Position numbers and translations under genes: made by a program. From Nemopilema nomurai (Eukaryota > Cnidaria > Scyphozoa > Rhizostomeae > Rhizostomatidae), in the NCBI GenBank assembly GCA_003864495.1, contig ML133488.1, positions 2,611,193 to 2,675,192 on the forward strand: DNA of 64,000 nt, in the 5' to 3' direction. A model generated the notes under the pieces. The model had not been told where the DNA came from. It was given only the letters and a program-made list of their open reading frames with translations, and did not search any database. Positions 37,955 to 54,500 of the stretch are shown here, in pieces (the stretch's first letter is position 1; every line of letters begins with the position of its first letter).

Positions 37955-39531
37955 TTTCAGATATTGACAAATGCACGCAGGTACTTCACGTAAAAGTACT
38001 CTTGATTGACATTTACAAGCATGGCACCCACGACATGTGGAACACTTCCAGCTCCCCACTACAGCACCCCCTCCCAACATTTCTAAAATGGATTATTCAT
38101 TAAAATCAGAAATGATCTGTTAGAAGAATGATGACCATGAAATCCGAATATTGACAATTTAGCATGTCTTTAAGCTAATTTAAACCTTCAAATCAAGAAT
38201 CATTGTTTGGCATGGTTATGTAGATGGTAATAATATGATCAAGAAATTTTTGTCTTTATGATGATCTTTTAATCACTTAGAATTGTTGTTGATCTGGACT
38301 TTCACAAGTCTATTCAAGCAATGTTTGGTGTATCAAACGCAGCAGATGTCATTATACGAAGTCCTGAAGGGAACGAGTTAAACTAGAAAAAAAGAGAAGT
38401 GGGCTAAAGTAAACTTCAAGTTTTTGTTTCATTTGCACTTTAAATGGAGAAACTTTCCACGCATGCATGTTTGAAATATGAGAATTGCCTACTAAAGATG
38501 CCATGGCGATCACACTATGGTTGTCAATTTAGTTGTTGTTATCGCTTCGCATCAAACAGGCAATGTGAGTAAACAGTAGCTGGCAACCTTCCCTCTAATG
38601 CTCAGAAGGTTACTCTGAGAAATATGCAAAATCTGTAATAAAATTTGTACCTCAGGGGTGTAGGAGTGCGACAAAAATAGATAAGAACAACAAGGCTTTA
38701 TATGCCAAAAAGTGGTAACAAACTATGTCCGTAGAATCAGATGTTCTAAAACATCTAGATCCTTTGTTGTGATGTTTGATTTATCAAACTTTGACATGTG
38801 TAAATGACATAGCTCATTATAAGCTTTTTTAAAAAGAGCCGTTTCCAGTATCTAAAAGGTGTGGCCTTGGATCTTGACTACCTGGCCTGCCCTCCAATAG
38901 TTATCAAGGATTCGAAGCGCATTGGTGACCTTGCCGTAAGATTCAGTGTGCTTCATACTTATCAATGAATTAAAGTTTATAATTTGACTCAATATTCCTC
39001 ATGCAGACTTTAATGCAGAGACTATAATAAAAGGCGCTAGTTTAGATACTTTCTAACGGCATACTAAATAAATTTGATATAATATTACTTTTTCTCTAGC
39101 AGTTTTTAGCAACAATAAACTGGTTCAATATCAAATCAATACAATCTGACTTGCAATGCAAATAACTGCGTGTGAAACGAATAAACGTTTTGTATAAATT
39201 ATGAAGGTGCAGTTAAGTTTAATTATAAAACGCAAGTAATAGAGCTAATCACTACTTTTACAAGCGCAAACTCAAACCGGCAGCAATAAATTTATAGCCT
39301 TATAGGTTATTAAAGAAAAGATTGAAAGCTAGAGAGCTATCTATGACAAACAAAAACATTTCCTACAACACGTTGCCGGGCTACTCTCGTCATATCGGTT
39401 TTCTGCAATACTCTAACTAAATTTTTAACCATGCATTCATTTGTGTAGAATTCGGTCAAACAGTTAGTTAAAGTGTGTTGAGTATTGGCAATCAAACGAG
39501 GGCAACAATGTTTATGCAGTGATGGGATTGG
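37955..39531. other. Intergenic, no gene seen
   Basis: Between the 5' end of the SLIRP-like gene and the 3' end of the Cys-loop receptor, both on the minus strand. It should hold the SLIRP-like promoter near 38.0-38.1 kb and the receptor 3' UTR below 39,532. Nothing else coding is visible. Confidence 0.45.
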
Positions 39532-42500
39532 TCAGTATCTGTTACTCAGCATTATTGACCAGTAAACTATATTTGAAAAAATGAATATAAAAGGAAATAG
39601 TATTTTAGAGTAAGAATCGATTCTTGAGCCTGCAGCTCTGTCATTGACTACACTTGTTTGCTGCCCGTTTCCAGCGACTCCATTCGAAATCTCTTCTTCG
39701 ACTCCATTAGCCGCAGGAACATTTTCAACGATAGTGCTTCCATTCAGTCTATGTACATCTCTAGTCTGGAGGTCAAGACTTGCCTTTCTGAACAAACGCA
39801 GCATCTTTGGCGTCGATCCTTCAGAGCCGTTTACATTGTAAAACGCAAAAACAGTTTCAGCCACTGTTGCAAAGACCAACAGGAAGGATCCGATCAAATA
39901 GCCATCAATGGCTTTGATGTAACTGACTTTTGGTAAATGATTGTTGATTGACTCCATCAAAAGCACGATTGTGAGGACCGTAGTGATCCCAACGGCAAGA
40001 CGATCACCTGAAATCGTGATTGTTTTGAAAATGTTTTGGCTTTGCAGACATAGGTAGCATCTAGTCAGTGTTTTACCACCCAATAGATATGAAAGACATC
40101 TAAGAGATCAACCTCCCCTCTCCTCCCTCCCCCAAATCCTCAATGATATACAACGGATTGGTCCATCTATAGCGACATTTCAGCTTTACTCAAGGAACCA
40201 AAAGTAAAAGATTTGAAGCACCTCCAACAGCGCCTAGAATACTTTCATAACACATTGTTTCGATTTATTTTCGTAAAGGACTATTTACCCATTGGACGGT
40301 AGATGATATGGTTGCAAAAGAATAAAAATCAAGACCAGCTCTTGATTGGAAAGCGCTTTGAATATGTCCTTAATGATGTGCTTGTGTACATTGTTGCTTG
40401 CTTGGACATTAATTGATAAGACACACTACTGATAAAGAATCTTACCAATATTATCAGCGTCCATCCAGAAAGTGAGGAATGACAGCATGACAATAAAATT
40501 GCATGGTATAAACACATGAAAAACGTAGTGGCCAATTCGTCTTTTCAAATAAATTTTTATGTGCGCATTCGTGAAGGTTCCTAAAAGTGGTAAGACGCAA
40601 ATATTACTAATTCTGGTCAGCTAATCCTGACAAGCAGTTTCTAAAATGCATGCGTATGCGTGAAGTTCATTGTTTTTTGCAGCAAAAGAGTTCTAAGCTA
40701 TGCCATACAAGGTTCACTTAACTAGTTCCACAATATTTTTAATATTATGAAAGTTTTGTCCCTATTTTCGATGAAGATTGGTTCGCGAAAATGAGGCGCG
40801 TTCTTTTCTGACCAATAGCCATTCGAAAATCGAAAATTATTTAACTGCCTTGTCATAAGTTATTCAAGACCACGAGGTTCCCTATTGAAAAGCTGTAGGT
40901 CCCCTGCTATGCCCTATGTCTAGAAAGAATATTGCTTTTCTATTGCCCCCCATTCAACCGTAAGAAAGTTGCAGAAAAAAGGACGGAGTTTGAAGGTATG
41001 ACAAAGGCTCTACCTGTAATGTAAACTTTGTCTTGTGTGTGCATGGTTGCCTTGGTAACAACAAATTGGACCATCTCGTTGTCTAGCAACATAATGCTTG
41101 AATTGTTCATCCACTTAAGAATCATCTCTTCGGTCGTGTAACTATCTGGAATTGAAAAGGTAGTGTAAGAATTATATAATAGTATAAGTATAATATAATA
41201 TAGTATAATATAATATAATATAATATAATATAATATAATATAATATAATATAATATAATATAATATAATATAATATAATATAATATAATATAATATAATA
41301 TAATATAATATAATATAATATAAAATAACATAGTTTAATATAATTTAATATAACATAGTTTAATATAATTTAATATAGTATGACATAATTTAATAAAATA
41401 TAATGAAATATAATATAATATTTGGGCATTTGCTATCAAAATGCCCATTGATAGTTAGGTGCAATTTCTAATGAAGGCAATAAAAGGCTGTGAATGATAT
41501 AAAGCTCTGGAATAAATGAAACTAATCTATTATAGCATTGATCTAATCTTTCTTCGCTATCAAACCATTAGAAACTATTCACTTTTCCTGGAGATGCGAT
41601 AGAACAGCACGATGGGTCAGCATCTTCCGATGTGGTTGTGTACCAATTGCATTCAACCAATTGCTTTGAAAAGCATGTGCGCTAAAGCAATATTTCTTAG
41701 TAACCTAGGTTAAGCGTGGACGAATAGGTGACAATTTCTATAAACAAAAACAAATTTGAATTTATCATAAACAGCAGAAGTTTGTTTATCTGTTGGTCAT
41801 TTTTCGGTTTCTTTCATTCTTGAACCATTTAAGCTTGGCGGGTTTCTCCGAATTCAGCACAAGAAGTGCGTAGTAGTGAGCTTCGAATATCTATATCTCA
41901 GAATGGATAAAAGTCTCTCGTACTAACAATATGCATAAATGTTGCATTGGATGAAATTACTCTAAAGATTGAGGGGTCCGTTTCTCTTACAACTTTCCAA
42001 GGACAGCTGACACTTCTGCACATCAAATGGATACTTTGTCAAGTCTTGCGGGCAGCTCACTTCAACGGTAACCCTGCAAATATATTAGATCCTATTTTCT
42101 GAGGATTCCCATTTGAAGTCCCATAGAAACAAAAGTGCATGCATCAATCGGCTATTCAGGAAATACTTTTCTTGAAAAATACCATTTGCAATCATAAATC
42201 TATACCAATAGACTCTGAAGGTCTGTCATTTTACTTTTATGTTATACTTTTATTTGGTAGGGTGAGACTACAAAGTGTCTTTTAACAGCGCAGTGAAAAA
42301 AGTTCATCTTTACGAGTAAAATCTTCAAATAGGTGCGAGAGTACGCATGTGATTTTGCTTCAACACTGGTTTTTATTTTGTCAGCCTTTGGTCATTTTCC
42401 GACTTATCATTATGCACAAATACCAAAACCCCTTCAAAAATGTAATCGTCTAAAAGTCATTGATCATCTTTTCCAAGCAATCTTCAAAACTGAATGCTGG

Positions 42501-44139
42501 CTGAAAATGGGAATGTCAACTGACCTTGTACTAGACAAGACATCTCCATTAGGCCATATCCGGAAATATTCGTTTGGCTTCAGAAGATCATGCTTCGACG
42601 ACTTCATACCATTCTCGAAAAAGATGTCAGGGTGCCAAAAACTTTCTTGCTGTCCAACATAGGTGATAAACTTTGTCGCATTGTGATGCAAACGAGGGTC
42701 ATTCCAGGCATTGCGTATATAGATATCCAACGTAAGTTTCTAAAATATAATCAACAACAGAATCAGAGTGGAAACGTGGTCCTCTTCTTTTGCAGAAAAC
42801 TAGCTGCACGTGCTAGTAATCTTCAAGTTGATTGTTTAATAAGAGGCTTTTGATCTTTTGTTATGTGGGCTGATGCAGTGATCGAGCTAAAAGTTGTCTA
42901 AATACCCTCAGATAACCGTTGCTATAGGGCAAATGTAGTAGTAGAACTGCTTGGTCTTCTGTCCAGCTGTCAGTGAGGAAATCACCAAAAAGGACTGTAA
43001 AGTTTTCAAGGGAAGAAATGTTGCCCTTCTTTCAAGTTCAACCAAGTAGCCATCAAGCAGGGAGTCAAATTCATTTTGAATTTCATGCTTGATCTGTCCT
43101 TCATGTTTGATTTGGAATTAAATTCGTTGATTTAAAAAATTTTCAGTATAACAGAATTTATGTTAAATAGGTACATCACTCACTCCCTCATACTGTAGCG
43201 GATGGACTTTGGCAAAATCTACTTGACATGTCACGATGACTGGTCGCTCTAAGGAGAAAGCACATGGAACTAATTTTTCATTTATTAATATCTCAGCGTG
43301 ACGTTTTCTTAAAGTTTTACATAGCATGCAAAGTTGTTTTTTCGCTGTTTTAAATGTTCTTTGAATTACTGAATAAAGAAGCGACAATATGCAACAACTT
43401 CTTAACTCAGTTTTCAATTCAAAATGCGACAAAAATTCTTTCCTTCACTTACCATCACTGTAGGGTCTTACTCTCTTGTCGTATGTTTTAAGTGCGTTGT
43501 CCAAATGGTTTAAGGTCTGAGCTAACGATGTGCTATTTCTAAAAGAATCAATGTATGTTTTACTTAAAATGGCCTTTAGACATCATTTGCAAACCGGTTT
43601 TACTAACAGGTTTTTAACCTAACTCGATCGAAGTTTTATTCAGCTGTAAGAAGAAGCAACAACAGCGGCATACAAAAGCCTGCGAATCAACAACAAACGG
43701 TTTACGACCACAAGATTGACATCCCATGAAACTTGAACGTACCCTTGCAATAAAACAATAGATAAATGTGACGTGTATGCACAATCATATCAATTCAAAA
43801 CAGTGTCTTTTCTTGAAGAATAAGATTGAAAAGCATGATCAGAAGTTATAAACATAAGTCCAACGCATATCTTGAATATTATTTTAACTTGAATTTCACT
43901 TCAAAGAAGAGTTGTTATTCTTTTAATGTTGTGGATCTCTTAATCGTCCTTATGGTACCCCAAGCGTGACACAATCAGTATGAGCGAAACAGTAACGCCA
44001 ATCACTGTAGGGACCAAATGATTTCAGAGAGGAGAAAATACTTTTACCTGTAAACAACTTCTGCGTCTAACTTCCTACCAATGCAAAGAAGCGTCAGAAA
44101 TTGGCATGTAGTTGCCAGTTGATGCGCTTTCGAAAGCAT
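39532..44139 (-). CDS. Cys-loop ligand-gated ion channel subunit
   Basis: Plasma-membrane pentameric receptor subunit. Exons: 44048-44139, 43453-43538, 43184-43248, 42525-42739, 41991-42073, 41014-41145, 40446-40580, 39532-40007; every phase joins (1284 bp, 427 aa). An N-terminal hydrophobic stretch (CQFLTLLCIG) probably acts as signal peptide. YDKRVRP, WNDPRL, and FWHPDIFFEN follow. The signature Cys loop is C160...C174 with the standard 13-residue gap and YPFDVQ inside. TM1 is about 242-264, TM2 274-293, TM3 303-325, TM4 near the C-terminus (FPFIFIFSNIVYW). TM2 (GITTVLT) is GABA-A/glycine-like, but the preceding filter is G-D-R where anion channels have P-A-R. There are no vicinal cysteines in loop C, so it is not an alpha-type nicotinic subunit. 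The M3-M4 loop is short (about 80 residues). Ligand not predictable. Confidence 0.93.
41168..41420. repeat. AATAT pentanucleotide microsatellite
   Basis: About 250 bp of TATAA/AATAT units, perfect in the middle and degenerate on the right, in the intron between exons 41014-41145 and 41991-42073. It starts about 20 bp from the acceptor of the downstream exon. Confidence 0.95.
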
Positions 44140-45401
44140 CCTTTGAAGTCCTTACTTGTCCACAATTGGTCGAAGCCTCAATGTCTGTCCTCCTTTGCAA
44201 AGATAATGTCGGATTTTCTCAGACGTTGTTCCAGTGTCAAAGTAAAGTGAAGTCTATCATAATAAGTAGCTATAGCAAACAGCACCAATTGTCATCTTAA
44301 TGAAAGAATATCAACCTGCCACAATTATTAACAAAAACCAGCTTTGAATTGAGAGCATGCAGATCAAAGGAGTACCTACACTGCTAAATGAATATCCTAG
44401 CTGGTATCAATCTACAATGAAACTTTGTTGAATTATCTGCCCTGGAAATGGAACAATTCATCAGACTCATTGAATGATCACAAGAGAGTCGGCCACAAAA
44501 CATGGAAAGATAGAAGTTCTCGGAGAGTAGCACTTGAGATATTGCTTCATGGAAACTCAGCTCCGACAACGGATTTGGTGAATTTTAAAAAGCTCTGAGC
44601 CATCCATGCCCCACCCAACTAGCTAGATGCACTTTGCAATGCTAAGGAAGAACATACCTGCTCTGAGATGTATTTATAAGAAATCCAAAGTCTTCACGTG
44701 TTCACTGCTTTCTTTGTTTTCTACAGTAAGTATGGTCCGTCATTTACTCTCTGAATGTCATCATATTTCACGTTCGGTACTTTTATTTTCAATCACATTT
44801 CTCGTGGTTAAAGTCGTCAGCTATATGCAATACCTTCATCTTTTCACTGTTTTCCAATTGAATGTTTTGCAAAACTACCCTTTTATCGATGATTCTATTC
44901 TCTAGAAATCTTTGATTTCAGGCAAAACTAAGTAAAGAATCAGATGTAGGCAAGGAAAATCAATTACACTTATGCTATAGAAACTTTCCGTAGAGAGAAA
45001 TTAATGACATAAATCTTTTATACATTCACAGTACTCGTTGAATTGACAGATAATTTAACTTTTCCAAACACCAGCCTTTCTTTTTTTCCAACTAATACTC
45101 AAGGCAGAAGAATCTTTCACAGTTGCCTAGAAGATAAATTGAATGATTTCTTTACACCTTCTCCTGAATACATGATCATACATGTTAATGTTTTCAAATG
45201 CCACACCTGTTATCAATTTTAAGCAGTTATTACATCTTTGCAATGCAGTTTTCTTTGGCATAGTTGCATTGCCTAAAAAACCATATACAGCCATCATATC
45301 AGCAAAAGGAATCCTACAAGTAGAAGCTTTGAAAAACTCATATCATTAAAAAGTATTCGTTGTTAAACTCGCTTTTTTCAGATGACTGGGATTTCAGATA
45401 A

Positions 45402-45433
<32 letters not shown>

Positions 45434-46469
45434 CCCAAAGGCCTCTACTCACTATCTCATTAAAACGTTTTAGCTTTCAACAATGGCAGCAGGTTTCATC
45501 TTATTTTATTTGACTGATTTTAGTACAGAGTTTACTAAAAATGAAGGTTAGGTCAATAAAATAATCTATTGTATCCAGTTTCTCTATATAGGCTTCTATA
45601 GAATTTGTCCATTCCTGTTTCAGCTTGGACCAAGGATCTTATTATTACCTTATTATTGTGACTATATTACAGCATTAAGTATTCTTCCTGTTGATGCTTG
45701 GGACAAAGCAAGTTTTGAGTATGCAAGGGGAAATGCACAAAATTTCTGTATATGCTCGTTTTTAAGTATAAGCTGAATTGACGTTGACATCCTCTTTAAT
45801 TTCGTCAATGAATGTCACATTTTTATAAATGCCTTGAGAATTGTTTTTGTTCTCCCTGATCAAAGATAACTATGCCTTATTTGAGCTATAAGCTGCTTCA
45901 TATCTTCTTCTACATTAATACGAACAGGCAATTATTGCATTCACAATTCCTATATTTTAGACTCCAGATGCTGAAAAACAGGTTATACTCTCCTGAAAGT
46001 TTCCCGAAGGACTGTTCCATCAGAATCTTGCAAAGCGCTTTTATATAATTTGCGCTACGCATACTTATAACGATTAATGACAGTCTTAATCATTCCCTTC
46101 TTAATTCAACAAGGTATGATCTTTAGCTTTCAATTTGCTATAAACTTTGAGCTGGCATCCAAAATCATAAGCTTTTGTCGAGAACAAATGGAATAAAATT
46201 TGCACTTGAATTTGCCAAAATTGGCACAGCATATTGATGTCTAGATGTACCTTCATATTTGATTATTACATTGTCTGTACGATCCTTTATGTTCAGAAAA
46301 GCCACCTACCAAGAAATTAAAGATGATTACAGAAGAAAGTACCCTCTCTGTTGAGTATAATTTTCAATTGAACTCTGATTGCAACAAGCTGCCATTTAAC
46401 GCTACATGAAATAAACCCGCATCGCCTGAATCAAGAAGAGAAATCAATTATATAATATGTTTTGAATAG
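44140..46469. other. No gene seen
   Basis: AT-rich intergenic DNA upstream of the receptor gene. A TA run lies at 45,403-45,433. The receptor promoter is expected near 44.2 kb. No supported exon. Confidence 0.4.
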
Positions 46470-47132
46470 CTACTTCGGCATCCGATTCAGTGTTGACTGA
46501 CAGGTGGCTGGATACTCCTGAATCGGGCGATTCTTCCTTGCAATGAATGGGACGCCTGGGTCTTTGCCATTTGTTTCAATGATGTTGGGCGAGAAAAATC
46601 TTGATTTAATCATCAGCCTCTCTTCATTGTACTTCACCCAAGCCTCGCTCCTGGCCTTCAAAGCATTAGACATGTAATGCCTAAATTTGATATAAGTAAT
46701 GTTTAGCCGAGCAAATCAAACTTTTCTTGTCGTCGACAAAGTATGTCTCTAGAGTTACAAAGGGGCCCAAATGTCTTAACATATCATGTATTCTTTAATG
46801 ATATCATTTAAATTTGTTTTGAAGGCCTCAAGACTCTTTAAATTTAGAAGCATGTTAAAAGAACAAGAAGAAAAGTGTATTGGCAAATTCTGTTTTAAAA
46901 TAATCCTTTATTTTGAAATAATCAAGTCTACCTTTATTGACATTTAAAGTGAGATTTTGCTCAGTCTCAAATATTTCACTATAACTAGGACAGTGAAGCA
47001 GTAAATGGGTAACAAAAGTAGGGAGAGAGAGACTTATCTTGAGGGCACCTGCGGAACGATGCCCCGGACGGCATCCAAGTGGTCGTAACTGCGCTGGAGA
47101 TCGGGTTTACTTTCAAGGCTTGGACCCGCCAT
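46470..47132 (-). CDS. Small two-exon gene, unknown function
   Basis: Exon 1 starts at an ATG ending at 47132 (MAGPSLESKPDLQRSYDHLD), and continues to about 47042-47053. Exon 2 runs from about 46673-46686 to a TAG at 46470 and includes AWVKYNEERLMIKSRFFS and ends LNRMPK. Total about 98-102 aa. Composition and length are coding-like, with no signal peptide or membrane segment and no recognised domain. The junction is ambiguous. The phase-matched join uses a donor beginning AT (AAG then ATAAGT), one base off a perfect GTAAGT. An alternative uses CAG then GTGCCC with an internal acceptor after TTGAAG and also keeps frame. The style resembles short microtubule-associated ciliary proteins, but that is only an impression. 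Confidence 0.5.
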
Positions 47133-47993
47133 CTTTACAAAACATAGCTAACAAATTTTGAACCCACTTTGAATAATAACTAATTAAAATTTTTAGATTA
47201 TTCTTCATTTCCTATTTTCTTGAAGGGCTGCAAAAACTGAGTTGCTTGAAACATCCTGCGAGAATGTAGACGGGATTTTTGTTGAATGCTGCAACAGACG
47301 GGAAAAGCTTCCAAGTTCTTCAGTGAATGTTTTGCAAATTTAGAAGTGTTTTGAGTATTTCATTGAATGTTACCCAGTAAAATGAGCTTGCGAAAAATCA
47401 AATAAGTTTGACAGACTTTTAATTTCAGAAAAAAATTTCTTATATTTCTTAAAACCTTATAACAGACTTATATTTCTAGCTCTTTCCGTGCATTTTGGTA
47501 TTACAACGAAACATGTAGAGCAAGAGGCCTGTGCGTCGAGCGAATATTTTCATGTGTTACGTTTCGAATTTGACTCAAAGCATTTGGTATTTACTTGGTT
47601 TTTAAAATGATTATTCCCCACTAAAACATCTACAGAGAAACACATTCTTTGCCTTGATTTTACAAAGATTTGATTGGGTTTTCCCAATGCATTATGTGAA
47701 TTCTAAGATAACTGGTTGCAAAACAATGCTAAAAATGCCTAAAATAGCAGATATAGAATTGCAGCTTTATCGTAGCCTGTTGTAACTTGATTGGCTACAC
47801 ACAATGCATAATGCCACAATTCAATGTCCTAATTATCTTTCTTGAAGCTAGATAGTTCTTTAGTTTTGATCAATCAAGAACAAACAAGAGTAACGTCTTT
47901 TGCTTTAGGAGGATCTTTTCAAGGACGTATGCATAACAGAATGCAATGTCATAACTTACTTCAATGCGAATTGTCAATATACTTTTTCTGCAG
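47133..47993. other. No gene seen
   Basis: Upstream of the two-exon gene; AT-rich. No Cys-loop or TM exon that could precede the orphan exon at 47994 was found on the plus strand. Confidence 0.35.
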
Positions 47994-48125
47994 ATGCTTA
48001 CACTACGAAGCAAATAACGCTTGCTTGGCACAAGGACTCGCCTTTCGTGACGAATCACAGGGATATGAAGAAGTTTTATGTGGACCAAGTAGCCAACCAC
48101 CTCATCAACCATACCTATGCAACGG
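47994..48125 (+). pseudogene. Orphan Cys-loop receptor exon
   Basis: Homologous to the exon at 41014-41145 of the neighbouring receptor gene but on the opposite strand. It has exactly the same length (132 bp), the same start phase and the same end phase. The translation begins AYTTKQITLAWHKDS (compare SYTTEEMILKWMNNS) and ends YATG (compare YITG). It is preceded by a strong acceptor (TTTTTCTGCAG) and followed at the homologous place by GCGAGT, a possible GC-type donor. If that donor is not used, the frame stops at TGA after two more codons. No partner exons were found within a few kb, so it is probably a relic, or part of a gene with long introns. Confidence 0.7.
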
Positions 48126-49301
48126 GCGAGTGAAGTCAAAATATATAACACTTAAGGGGGCTCTTCTTCGATTGCAGCAAAATGTTTGACTCTTAAGAGG
48201 GCTCTTTCTTCGATCCAAGAAAATATCTGTAATACGATCTTTTTAGTATCTGTGTAACATGAGACGAAATGAATGAGATTAATTGCATTGGTTATATTGT
48301 AATAGGTTGAATTGACGCGCATAAAACGATGGCTTGGGATGACCTCACTGAATAGATGCCTCGCTCTTGGTCATCCTCTTCTCATTTAAAAATCAAGTCG
48401 CAGCCAAATTAGCATTTTATCTTCGTAAGAATTCATCGATTAAAGTTAAAAATGTAGCCAGCTTTTGCTAACCATTGTCTTCTGAAAAATGCTTGTGCAC
48501 GCTGCATAGACAAATATATTTCCCATATCGCAAAAGATTGATTGAAAGAAAAAAGAACAGTTTTTCAAACAGCAACAAACTCAATTATACAAATTACATA
48601 AATACATAATTACAACGGCTAGAGTAAAAACTACAGACAATATTGCCTGTAGCTAAAACTTTATCCTAATTTTGATGAAATCCTAAAATCATGAATCAAA
48701 AAATAAAACATGAAATATTAAACGTGTGTTATTGATTACGCAATAGGCAATGAATCTGACAGCAGTATTGCAAAATGTTTTGTCTCATAATCATCAATGA
48801 GAGACCAGATCGAAGAAGGCTCTGCTAAGCGTATGCTTAGATGACCGAAAAAGAGAGGTCCAGGAAGCACCCAGAGAAGATCTTAAAAGGATGAAGGCCT
48901 TCAATACGACTGAGTTGTGTTAGAAGTGTTATCGACTGTCAGCTTTAGAAGCAAATGATTGCTATTCAGTCTGCAAAGGCCACGTCTCTATGACTGGCTA
49001 GATTTAAGAAAACGAAATGTATCAAAGTATAAACATAACAATCAAACAAGCATGTATAGCTTTAGGTGAGACTCGGAGAGTTTTAATTACTAAAAGACTC
49101 TGGGCCGAAAAGAACGAGCTGACATTTTGTTGTGGTAATCAAAATCCCCTCCTTTGTATGGCATCTTTCGGAGCTAATATAAAGTCACACAAAGGACTTG
49201 TTGACAAATCTATATCAAATTAGACTTTATACGACGGGGTTTTGAAATGAAATACAACATTTCGCAAGTGCATGTAGATGGCCAAGAAGGAAATGGCTAA
49301 T
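48126..49301. other. No gene seen
   Basis: AT-rich; should contain the RAD51 3' UTR at its right end. No TM1-like exon that could continue the orphan receptor exon was seen. Confidence 0.4.
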
Positions 49302-54179
<4,878 letters not shown>

Positions 54180-54500
54180 TTTGAAAGTAAATTAGTTTGA
54201 TCTATTTCACTGAAAATGGCGATGGCGGGAGAGTCAAGCAACTGAAATGTACCGCGCAATTTTACTGTATCTCGGATTGAAAAAGAGGCTACACAAAGGC
54301 CTTGAAGAAAGCTGATTAATTTTGTTCAGTTAGAATTTTTCCGGTTTCTTGCTAACAGTTTTATTGCGGAAACGCTAATCAGCGGTATATAACAGTGGCA
54401 TTATCTGGGAAATATTATTGAAGGAGCATGTGATATAAAGGGCCGGCGATTTGTATTCGAAAGTGGGAGGGGAAGGGGAGGGTTAATTCACCCGTTTACA
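54180..54500. promoter_or_regulatory. RAD51 promoter region
   Basis: About 320 bp between the RAD51 start codon and the hAT-like insertion. The core promoter and 5' UTR must lie here or across the insertion. No TATA box was clear enough to mark. Confidence 0.35.

Noticed and set aside
41122..41331. Minus-strand ORF of repeated IILYY residues
   Set aside because: It is a translation of the AATAT microsatellite in an intron of the receptor gene.
47842..48189. 115-aa plus-strand ORF and the overlapping minus ORF
   Set aside because: They overlap the orphan Cys-loop exon in other frames; the exon frame has clear homology, phase and an acceptor.
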